Shown here: positions 53,130-59,933 of the stretch, in pieces
How positions within the stretch are numbered: the stretch's first letter is position 1
Layout of the letters: every line of letters starts with the position of its first letter
DNA from: Saccharopolyspora phatthalungensis
GTDB lineage: Bacteria > Actinomycetota > Actinomycetes > Mycobacteriales > Pseudonocardiaceae
NCBI RefSeq assembly: GCF_014203395.1
Contig: NZ_JACHIW010000001.1
Span: forward strand, 744,001-808,000
Reading direction: 5' to 3'
Length of the DNA stretch: 64,000 nucleotides
The notes under the pieces: model-generated
What the model was told of the DNA's origin: nothing
Seen by the model: only the letters and a program-made list of their open reading frames with translations
Database searches by the model: none
Translations under genes and position numbers: made by a program

Positions 53130-53470
53130 AGCGTGACGCCGGTCGCCTTCAGGGTCACGCCCTGGGCTCCGTTGTCCAGGTGATACTGGGAGATGCGCGG
53201 GTTGACCAACGCAACAAGCTCGCCCTCGACGACATCGGCAGGCGGCTCCGCCTCCAGCGTCACCTTCATCTCAAAGCCCTTGGGAGCCCGCTTGCCTTCC
53301 TCGGTCGGGACCGCCTTCATGAAGACCGACATCTCATAGAGCGGCGCACCGTCCTGCCCGGTGGCGATCTCCGCCTTGCCCGTGTCCCTGTTCTTGTAGC
53401 TCTTCATCACCGGCTCTTCCACAACCCGCGCCTTGTAACCCTCAAGCACAACCGGAACGTTCTTCAGCAT
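53120..53470 (-). CDS. Conserved-looking AICE protein, beta-rich, function unknown
   Basis: The 116-residue protein begins MLKNVPVVLEGYKARVVEEP. It is rich in beta strands (YEMSVFMKAVPTEEGKRAPK, GFEMKVTLEAEPPADVVEGE and ALVNPRISQYHLDNGAQGV). The pattern could be an OB-like fold, as in small nucleic-acid-binding proteins, but this is speculation. GGAAGG lies before the ATG at 53470. It is divergent from the cargo genes and may head the small-gene cluster. Confidence 0.7.
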   Translation of the reverse strand: MLKNVPVVLEGYKARVVEEPVMKSYKNRDTGKAEIATGQDGAPLYEMSVFMKAVPTEEGKRAPKGFEMKVTLEAEPPADVVEGELVALVNPRISQYHLDNGAQGVTLKATGVTLAG

Positions 53471-53646
53471 GTCCAACCTTCCACTGGGATCTAGGTCCGC
53501 GACTAGCGACATCACAGAAGCTACCAGTTGAGAGATCAACGAGTCAACTGGGAGTTTGATCAGGCTCGTAAGTGGTGGACTACCTGCGGGTTTCCGTTCG
53601 TCTAGCTGGTAGTCTGTCGTGAATCAACTAGGAGGAAGGGGAGCTA

Positions 53647-54504
53647 GTGAAGCGTCCAACACCGTCTGTAAGTCGTTCGGAGCCGCTCCATCTGCAGGTG
53701 GCGCGCAACATCCGGAACAGCATCGAGTCCGGAGCACTCCGCGACGGCCAGCGCTTGCCGTCCACTCGCGATCTTGCGCGAGAGTGGGGAGTCAGCACTC
53801 CGGTGATCAACGACGCCATGTCGATCCTCAGCGAGGAAGGGCTTGTGGAAACCATCCCGCGCGTCGGTCGGGCAGTTCGGGCGCCAGAACAGGCGAGTAC
53901 GCCTCCACGGCCGGTTGCTCCGCGCGTCATGTTCATCGGTGGTTATGCGGGTTGCGGCAAGTCCGAGCTGGGGCGAATTATTGCCCGCGAGACCGGCTGG
54001 GCATTGTTGGATAAGGACTCGCTGACGCGACCCGTTGTGGAGTCGGCGCTTGAGTTGGTTGGTCGTTCGCCTCACGATCGTGAGTCGGACTTCTATTTGA
54101 CTTCCATTCGGCCACGCGAGTACGAATCACTGATAAATACGCTTGTCGAGAACCTGCAATGCGGAAATAGTTCCATTGTTACGGCTCCATTCGTGCGAGA
54201 GTTTGTAGATATGGCATGGGTGAGCAGGATACAAGCCACTTGCAAAGATTTTGGCGCCTCGGCTACATTTGTGTGGGTGTACTGTGACGCAGATACAATG
54301 CACACTTATGTTCGGCATCGTGGTGCAGCGCGAGACGCGGCAAAGCTTGCCAACTGGACCGAGTATCTAGCGGGGATAGATCTTGAATTCAGACCACCGG
54401 TTCCGCATGTTGTAGTAAACAATTCTGCCTCAAGTGAGCCGCTACAGAAGCAGGCTCAGGAGCTAATCAAACTCGTCGAGGAAAATGACGGATCAGGAAA
54501 GTAG
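53647..54504 (+). CDS. GntR winged helix fused to a P-loop kinase domain
   Basis: The 285-residue protein has an N-terminal GntR DNA-binding domain (residues 10-80: LHLQVARNIRNSIESGALRD, then GQRLPSTRDLAREWGVSTPV and LVETIPRVGRAVRA). A kinase-like domain follows from ~90, with VMFIGGYAGCGKSELGRII (Walker A) and LLDKDSLTRPVVE. The later part (FVWVYCDADTMHTYVRHRG) has the lid-like arginines of small-molecule kinases. The fusion could sense or modify a small substrate and control transcription. The start is GTG 53647 after GGAGGAAGGGG. The DNA is more AT-rich than neighbours. The next gene overlaps its end by 20 bases. Confidence 0.82.
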   Translation: MKRPTPSVSRSEPLHLQVARNIRNSIESGALRDGQRLPSTRDLAREWGVSTPVINDAMSILSEEGLVETIPRVGRAVRAPEQASTPPRPVAPRVMFIGGYAGCGKSELGRIIARETGWALLDKDSLTRPVVESALELVGRSPHDRESDFYLTSIRPREYESLINTLVENLQCGNSSIVTAPFVREFVDMAWVSRIQATCKDFGASATFVWVYCDADTMHTYVRHRGAARDAAKLANWTEYLAGIDLEFRPPVPHVVVNNSASSEPLQKQAQELIKLVEENDGSGK

Positions 54505-55474
54505 GGTTAATGTGATGCAGAGGAACGCTGCCGTGCGAGTGCTTGTAAGTTGTGAGGATGACGACAAAATCGGCGTTGACCTGCTCGGTAAGATCGATAA
54601 CCTTGAGGTATTAGTATACGACCCCAATAAGGGAATCCCGACAGAAAAACGCCACGCCGAGATACTCATTCCTCCGTACCGAAGCAGTCACCGGCCGATT
54701 CCGCTGCTGAAACAAATTGCGGGTCTTCGCATGGTTCAACTACTGTCCGCCGGGGCAGACGAATGGGCAGGCGACGTTCCCGCCGACGTGTTGCTCTCGA
54801 CAGCGCGTGGTGCGCATGCAGGCCCCGTTTCCGAATGGGTCTTGTCGGCAATCCTGTGCCTGTATCGGCAATGGCCAGCGCTGGGCGAATTCAAGCGCGA
54901 AGGGATATGGGCGCACCGGCGCGTTTCCGCTAAAACTCTCAATTCCAGCCGTGTTCTTATTGTCGGCGCTGGAAGTATTGGAAGCGCTGTTGCTGACCAG
55001 CTCAAGGTCTTTGGTGCGCGGTCAACGCTCGTAGCAAGCACAGCACGGCCAGGCATACATGCACCCGCAGAGATTCCATCCCTGCTTCCTGACCACGACA
55101 TTGTGGTTATCACTGCTCCACTGACCGAGCAAACGCGCGGTCTAGTTGATAAAGACTTCCTTGCATCCATGCCGGATGGAGCCCTACTTGTGAACGCTGG
55201 GCGAGGAAAGATCGTCGACACCGCCGCACTCGTAGCGGAGCTGCAAAGCAAGCGCCTTCGAGCTGCGCTTGATGTTACTGACCCAGAGCCTCTGCCAGAA
55301 GATCACCCACTATGGCAGTGTGCGGACGTCATCATTAGCCCACACATGGCCAGAACAGTCCCAGGAACGAACGCACTCTGCTACGCCGTCGCGGCCGAGC
55401 AGGTCAAGGCTTTCCTCGCAGGCACCACCCCACCTAACGCGGTCCGACCGCAGCTAGCCACGGAAAACGACTAG
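54485..55474 (+). CDS. D-2-hydroxyacid dehydrogenase
   Basis: The 329-residue protein has the two-domain fold. The Rossmann motif VLIVGAGSIGSAVADQLKVFG lies at ~158. The substrate-arginine region is in VNAGRGKIVD, DPEPLPEDHPLW carries the glutamate, and SPHMARTVPG carries the active-site histidine. It reduces 2-keto acids or oxidises D-2-hydroxy acids with NAD(P). The ATG at 54485 overlaps the kinase fusion; an ATG at 54515 is an alternative. With the GntR-kinase it forms the cargo operon of the element. The substrate is not known. Confidence 0.9.
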   Translation: MTDQESRVNVMQRNAAVRVLVSCEDDDKIGVDLLGKIDNLEVLVYDPNKGIPTEKRHAEILIPPYRSSHRPIPLLKQIAGLRMVQLLSAGADEWAGDVPADVLLSTARGAHAGPVSEWVLSAILCLYRQWPALGEFKREGIWAHRRVSAKTLNSSRVLIVGAGSIGSAVADQLKVFGARSTLVASTARPGIHAPAEIPSLLPDHDIVVITAPLTEQTRGLVDKDFLASMPDGALLVNAGRGKIVDTAALVAELQSKRLRAALDVTDPEPLPEDHPLWQCADVIISPHMARTVPGTNALCYAVAAEQVKAFLAGTTPPNAVRPQLATEND

Positions 55475-55524
55475 GACCTGCGTCTCAAGCTCCCGAGGAG
55501 ACTTACGCGTCGCGCTTCCCGCGT

Positions 55525-55752
55525 TCAGCGGGCGCCGTGCGTATCTTCGTGATCGTTGAGCTCTTGGCGCTGCCCATGCTCGAACCGCTTCCCGCACGCG
55601 TAGCACGACCACGCCAACCGCGCGCGCCAATCAGCGACGGTTTCGCCGGGGCGACGAGCCATGTGTGGTTTCCAGCCACGTAGCTTGCGCACTTCGAGCT
55701 GTTCGGCGGGTTGCGTCTTGGCGGCCTTGATCGGGAACAGTGCCTTACCCAT
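55525..55752 (-). CDS. Small C2H2 zinc-finger-like AICE protein
   Basis: The 75 residues end with SCYACGKRFEHGQRQELNDH followed by EDTH, a C-x-x-C, H-x-x-x-H zinc-finger arrangement. The first half is basic (RKLRGWKPHMARR). Such fingers on AICEs may bind DNA. The ATG at 55752 faces the GntR gene, and a palindrome between them is a likely operator. Confidence 0.7.
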   Translation of the reverse strand: MGKALFPIKAAKTQPAEQLEVRKLRGWKPHMARRPGETVADWRARLAWSCYACGKRFEHGQRQELNDHEDTHGAR

Positions 55753-55774
55753 GCATTCGAGGATAGGACGTTTA

Positions 55775-55810
55775 TGTACCTCTCTGTGCCTATCTGTACG
55801 TAGAGGTGCA
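55775..55810. promoter_or_regulatory. Inverted repeat between the divergent zinc-finger and GntR genes
   Basis: TGTACCTCT (55775-55783) is mirrored by AGAGGTGCA (55802-55810), eight of nine positions. It is a candidate binding site for the small GntR protein. Confidence 0.5.
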
Positions 55811-55845
55811 TACGTGCAGGTCAACGGATACCCATCGTGGGTGCC

Positions 55846-56100
55846 ATGTGGGAAGACAGACGAGGCAGGATTGACCACGACGGCCCGGCAACGCTGTGGG
55901 CGCAAGTGGTCGCCGACATCGAAGCTGACATCGCAGCAGGAGCCTTGTCAGCTGGATCGCGCTTGCCCACCGAGCTGGAGCTAGCCGAGATCTACGGCGT
56001 GGCTCGTGGCACTGTGCGTCGCGCCGTGGCGGACCTTGCCGAGCGTGGCGCGGTTGTGGTCGTTCATGGGCGGGGCACCTTCGTCGCGAACAATCGATAA
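55846..56100 (+). CDS. Small GntR-type regulator (DNA-binding domain only)
   Basis: The 84-residue protein is just the GntR winged helix: ATLWAQVVADIEADIAAGAL, LPTELELAEIYGVARGTVRR and AVVVVHGRGTFVANN. It has no effector domain. In pSAM2, KorSA, a GntR protein, represses transfer and replication genes, so a similar role is likely. The ATG at 55846 is used; a GTG at 55837 would add three residues. Confidence 0.85.
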   Translation: MWEDRRGRIDHDGPATLWAQVVADIEADIAAGALSAGSRLPTELELAEIYGVARGTVRRAVADLAERGAVVVVHGRGTFVANNR

Positions 56101-56177
56101 CGTAAGCGGCCAGTGCCCAGCATTCTCCCGGTCCGGCCTCAGCCCACGCGTGTCTAAACTTTCTCTACTTCATCAAG

Positions 56178-56198
56178 GGCGGCCCCTTCGGGGCCGCC
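56178..56198 (+). terminator. GC-rich hairpin after the GntR gene
   Basis: GGCGGCCCC pairs with GGGGCCGCC around a TTC/TTCG loop. It has no U-tract, so termination strength is uncertain. Confidence 0.45.
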
Positions 56199-56203
56199 TG
56201 CCT

Positions 56204-56353
56204 GCTGTATGCAAGCCCGGCCGAGGCCGCCGACCCGCTGTATGCGAGCCCGGCCAAGCCGGACCGCCGGATGCTCCCTTCGGTCCGCTCCGGCGGCCGG
56301 CGTCCGGGCGCGGGCGGAAGGGTCGGCGGCATCGTCCGGGCGCGAGCGGAAGG
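56204..56353. repeat. Two pairs of direct repeats in the non-coding right end of the AICE
   Basis: GCTGTATGCAAGCCCGGCC at 56204-56222 recurs with one change at 56237-56255 (33 bp apart). GTCCGGGCGCGGGCGGAAGG at 56302-56321 recurs with one change at 56334-56353 (32 bp apart). The region 56101-56692 contains no gene I can support. Such repeats near the end of an AICE could be a transfer locus (clt) or an origin, but that is inference. Confidence 0.6.
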
Positions 56354-56692
56354 CAGGCGACCCCGCAGGGTCCGCCAGACGTAGATCTTCAGCCGCAAGG
56401 GTCCTGACCGCACGGGGTCGCCTGGGCGAGCCATCGAAGAACGGTGCTGGGCGCGTCGCCGAGCTGGTCGCCTTACCACTCCAGTAGGCTGCGCCCGGTC
56501 GCCCGCCGAACGGGGTTGCCCGCTTGTGGTCCCGACCAGGATCCGGCAGACGAAATGCCCACACTTTTCCCTCACTTAATGATGTCAAACGACCGTTATC
56601 AATGCCAGCCAACGAGCGTTTGCAATCGCTATTCATACAGAAGGCAATAGGTATTGGGCAACCACGTCAAATACTGCCGAACGTTGCCCCAG

Positions 56693-56730
56693 AATCAGCG
56701 GGTTCGGGGTTCGAGTCCCTGTTGGCGCAC
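56693..56730 (+). repeat. attR, 38-bp direct repeat
   Basis: Identical to 44886-44923. It ends at the same base as the tRNA copy and marks the right end of the element. Confidence 0.92.
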
Positions 56731-56859
56731 TCGAAAGTCGGAGTGCCCTGCTCACGCGGGGCGTTTCGGCTTTTTTACTTTCTCGGTTTTGTTGTGGGGG
56801 GTCGAACCCCCCCACACCCCCCACGGTGCGGTGGGCGCCTTTTCGTTGTTGGCTTGCGT

Positions 56860-57270
56860 TTGGCCCTTCCGGGCCTGCGCAGTCGCTGGGGCCCGAAACG
56901 CATCCGTAGGACTGGGTGGTTACCCGTGCGGACTCACGCTGTCGACATCCTTTCTTGCGGGCCTGAGTAGTCGGTGGTGCCCTAGCGCATCATTGGGACT
57001 GGGTGGCTGTCCGTGCGGACTCACGCGGTCGGCATCCTTTCGTCCGGGCCTGAGTAGTCGTGGTGCCCTAGCGCATCCCTGGGACTGGGGGGCTGTCCGT
57101 GCGGACTCACGCGGTTGACATCCTTTCTTGCGGGCCTGAGTAGTCGGTGGTGCCCTAACGCATCCCTGGGACTGGGTGGCTGTCCGTGCGGATTTTCGTG
57201 GTGGGCATGGGATTGGGGTGTTGCGGGCCTGCGCAGCCGGTCGTGGCGCATAGCGTCCTTCGGACTGTTT
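56860..57270. repeat. ~87-bp tandem repeat array just outside attR
   Basis: ACTGGGTGG-type starts lie at 56911, 56998, 57084 and 57171, that is 87, 86 and 87 bp apart. Units share CCGTGCGGACTCACGC, GCATCCTTTC and GGGCCTGAGTAGTCG. Diverged half units flank it on both sides. No frame stays open consistently through the units with a start and ribosome binding site. The rest of 56731-57508 holds the promoter of the next gene and a run of pyrimidines. Confidence 0.75.
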
Positions 57271-57508
57271 GCGGCTTTAGCCGTCATCGGAGGTAGCCCC
57301 AGCACTTGGCGTCGGTGACGGAATCTGGGGTGGCAGAACGTCGTCAGACAGCGGTCATTGCGCCGATCGGGGCAGTTGGTGGCGTCCGAGCCTGCGATTC
57401 CCGGCCGGACAACGGGAGTGCGCGCGGGCCTAGACCGGGGCCATCTCTTCGCGAAGAATCGAGCACCAAGGGCCACCGATCGGACACCAGGAGTTGCTGA
57501 AGGTGGAC

Positions 57509-58087
57509 ATGATCGACCGGGTACTGACCGTCGCGGTCACTGCGGTGACCCTGGCCTGCATCGTCCGCCTGATGCTCCTCCGCAGGCAACGTCGGGAAAA
57601 CCAGCCCACCGACGGCAGCACGGACGTCGCGCACGCCTTGATGGGCATCGGGATGATCGCGATGTTCCTGCCGCCGGTGCTCCCGCCGGGAGCGTGGGCG
57701 GCGCTGTTCATCGCGAACGCCGCGTGGATGGGCATGCTGGCCCTGCGCCGCCGACCTGCCCGGGCCTACCTGCACCACCTGGTGGGCGGGCTGGCGATGG
57801 CGTACATGTTCGCCGCCACCAGGTCGCACGAACCCATGTCGCACCAGTTGTCGTTATCCACCGCGCATTCGTCCGGGCACTCGCACGGCAACGCGCTGGC
57901 GGTCGTCGAAGCCCAGCCCGCGGGCTTCGCATTCCCGCTGGTGGCCTGGATCCTGCTGATCTACTGCCTGCTCAGCGCCGGATTCGCCGGAACCGACCTG
58001 CTGCGCCCGGCCACGCCCAGGCTGACCGCCACCACCGAACTGGTCCTGTCCCTGAGCATGGGCTACATGTTCCTGACCACGCTCTGA
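57509..58087 (+). CDS. DUF5134 membrane protein
   Basis: The 192-residue protein has about five hydrophobic helices (VLTVAVTAVTLACIVRLML, ALMGIGMIAMFLPPVL, WAALFIANAAWMGMLAL, LVGGLAMAYMFAAT, FAFPLVAWILLIYCLLSAGF). The H-x-x-M and final ELVLSLSMGYMFLTTL parts are as in DUF5134, and an AHSSGHSHGNAL loop is histidine-rich. Copper or other metal handling is sometimes proposed for this family, but nothing here proves it. AAGGTGG lies before the ATG at 57509. Confidence 0.8.
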   Translation: MIDRVLTVAVTAVTLACIVRLMLLRRQRRENQPTDGSTDVAHALMGIGMIAMFLPPVLPPGAWAALFIANAAWMGMLALRRRPARAYLHHLVGGLAMAYMFAATRSHEPMSHQLSLSTAHSSGHSHGNALAVVEAQPAGFAFPLVAWILLIYCLLSAGFAGTDLLRPATPRLTATTELVLSLSMGYMFLTTL

Positions 58088-58122
58088 GACCGCACCGACG
58101 AGCTCCCTGGGCTCAAATCCCA

Positions 58123-58166
58123 GCGATTTCAATGGAAATCGACCTGCCGATTTCCATTGAAATCGC
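58123..58166. repeat. Dispersed palindromic repeat, copy 3 (perfect)
   Basis: GCGATTTCAATGGAAATCG (58123-58141) is perfectly inverted as CGATTTCCATTGAAATCGC (58148-58166). It lies between the tail-to-tail DUF5134 and alkB genes, so it may also terminate transcription. Confidence 0.75.
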
Positions 58167-58167
58167 G

Positions 58168-58815
58168 TCAGTCCATTCCGGACACTCGCAGCGTGATGTT
58201 CAGGCGGCCGGTGGTCATGCCGATGTCCGGTCCGGTTCCGGGCAGCGTCTTCGGCACACCGTGATAGGCCAGGCGAGACGGGCCGCCGAAGACGAACAGG
58301 TCCCCAGAGCACAGCTCCACGTCCGTCCACGGCCGGTTGCGGTTCTCGATGTTGCCGAACCGGAACACACACGTGTCGCCGAGGCTCAGCGACACCACGG
58401 GTTCCCGGCTCTGCTCGTCCCGATCCTGGTGCATGCCCATCCGCGCGGTAGCGTCGTAGAAGTTGACCAGCGCGACATCCGGACGGTAGTCCCCGGCGCG
58501 GCGGCCGTAGGCGTCGGCCACCGCCTGCCGACCGAGGTCACCGAGCCAGTCCGGGAACGGCGTGACCGGCGAGCCGTCGCCGTCGTCGACTGTTCGCGAG
58601 TACCGATACGGATACCAGTGCCAGCCTAGGCACACGGTGCGCACCGACATCACGCCGCCGCTGGGCAGCCGCGCGGACCGCATGCCCGCCGGAGAACGCG
58701 CCCACTCGCGGCAGGCGGTGACCAATGCGCGCTGCCGGTCGAGTCCCAGCCAGTCGGGTATGTGCACCGCGCCCGGCGCTATCTCGGCCCGCTCACGCGG
58801 GATCAACGACTCCAC
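58168..58815 (-). CDS. alkB: AlkB-type Fe(II)/2-oxoglutarate dioxygenase
   Basis: The 215-residue protein has ALVNFYDATARMGMHQDRDE (H-x-D iron ligands), SLSLGDTCVFRFG, GDLFVFGGPSRLAYHGVP (distal histidine) and GRLNITLRVSG (2-oxoglutarate arginines). It removes alkyl groups from 1-meA and 3-meC in DNA and RNA. The length and motifs match family standards. It is a single gene with its own promoter on the minus strand. Confidence 0.93.
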   Translation of the reverse strand: MESLIPRERAEIAPGAVHIPDWLGLDRQRALVTACREWARSPAGMRSARLPSGGVMSVRTVCLGWHWYPYRYSRTVDDGDGSPVTPFPDWLGDLGRQAVADAYGRRAGDYRPDVALVNFYDATARMGMHQDRDEQSREPVVSLSLGDTCVFRFGNIENRNRPWTDVELCSGDLFVFGGPSRLAYHGVPKTLPGTGPDIGMTTGRLNITLRVSGMD

Positions 58816-58898
58816 GTTCGCCCCCCTACCACGCGATGATCATCTGAGCGGACGATCTTCCAGTGACAACGCTCTCAACGCTGGTCTCCTTACGCCGT

Positions 58899-58917
58899 TC
58901 AGGTTAGGCTTGCCAAA
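58899..58917 (+). promoter_or_regulatory. Iron box (IdeR/DmdR-type) upstream of the binding protein
   Basis: TCAGGTTAGGCTTGCCAAA matches the iron box in its left half and centre. It lies 34 bases before the lipoprotein start. It implies induction under iron starvation, together with the NRPS. Confidence 0.75.
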
Positions 58918-58950
58918 CTTTTGGAATCAATCGGACAGGTAAGGAGCATC

Positions 58951-59892
58951 ATGTTCCGTCCCCGTCGACTGCTCGCGGCGGTCACCACCGTGCTCGCGCT
59001 CGGTAGCGCCGCAGCGTGCGGCACGTCGGCCTCCGAGCAGCCCGCCGCGCCTCAGGGCGGCGAGCGAATCGTCACGCACGCCAAGGGCCAGACCAAGATC
59101 ACCGGCGCCCCGCAGCGGGTGGTCGTGCTCGACACCGGTGAGCTCGACGCGGTGCTAGCACTGGGGATCAAGCCGGTCGGCACCGTGCTGCCGGACGCCA
59201 ACAAGACGCTGCAGCCCTACCTGGCCGAGAAGGCCGGCAACATCGAGATCGTCGGCACGATCGGCTCGCCCAACCTGGAGAAGATCGCCGCGCTCAAGCC
59301 GGACCTGATCCTGTCCAACAAGGTCCGCGACGACCAGAACTACGACGCGCTGAGCAAGATCGCACCGACCGTGTTCGCCCAGAGCGTCGGCAAGTCCTGG
59401 AAGCAGAACTTCCTGCTCGACGCCGACGCGCTGGACAAGAAGGCGCAGGCACAGCAAATCCTGGACGCCTATCAGCAGCGGGCCACCGAGATCGGCAAGC
59501 AGACCAGCGACCCGGCCGCCCGCAAAATCAGCATGCTCCGCTTCATTCCCGGCGACATCCGGCTGTACGGCAAGGGTTCGTTCATCGGCACGATCCTGAC
59601 CGACGCGGGCTTCGGCCGCCCCGACAACCAGCAGACCGACCAGACCTTCGCCAAGATCAGCCGCGAGCAGATCTCCCAGGCCGACGGCGACCAGCTCTTC
59701 TACGCCGCGTACGGCGAGACCGCCAAGCAGCAGATGGCCGACGTGGTCAACTCAGTGCAGTGGACGACCCTCGGCGTCGTCAAGAACGGCAAGGCCGTCG
59801 AGGTACACGACGACACCTGGTTCCTCGGCCTCGGCCCGCTCGCCGCCAACCTGGTCCTGGACGACCTGCAGAAGGCCGTCGCGCAGCAGTGA
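58951..59892 (+). CDS. ABC transporter siderophore-binding lipoprotein (FecB/FepB-like)
   Basis: The 313-residue protein has a signal peptide with lipobox (ALGSAAACGTS, cysteine ~25). It has the class III binding-protein fold: RVVVLDTGELDAVLALGIKP, LEKIAALKPDLILSNKVRDD and VAQQ at the end. It binds a ferric siderophore on the outer face of the membrane for an ABC importer that is not in the window. AAGGAG precedes the ATG at 58951. The iron box supports iron regulation. Confidence 0.9.
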   Translation: MFRPRRLLAAVTTVLALGSAAACGTSASEQPAAPQGGERIVTHAKGQTKITGAPQRVVVLDTGELDAVLALGIKPVGTVLPDANKTLQPYLAEKAGNIEIVGTIGSPNLEKIAALKPDLILSNKVRDDQNYDALSKIAPTVFAQSVGKSWKQNFLLDADALDKKAQAQQILDAYQQRATEIGKQTSDPAARKISMLRFIPGDIRLYGKGSFIGTILTDAGFGRPDNQQTDQTFAKISREQISQADGDQLFYAAYGETAKQQMADVVNSVQWTTLGVVKNGKAVEVHDDTWFLGLGPLAANLVLDDLQKAVAQQ

Positions 59893-59901
59893 CCCGCACG
59901 A

Positions 59902-59933
59902 GCCCGTGAGTCCGCCGGACTCACGGGCTTTTT
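59902..59933. terminator. Intrinsic terminator between convergent genes
   Basis: GCCCGTGAGTCC pairs with GGACTCACGGGC around GCC and is followed by TTTTT. It also overlaps the last codons of the GH3 gene. Confidence 0.85.

Noticed and set aside
56860..57270. Possible CRISPR array
   Set aside because: The units are contiguous ~87-bp repeats without unique spacers, and no cas genes are near.
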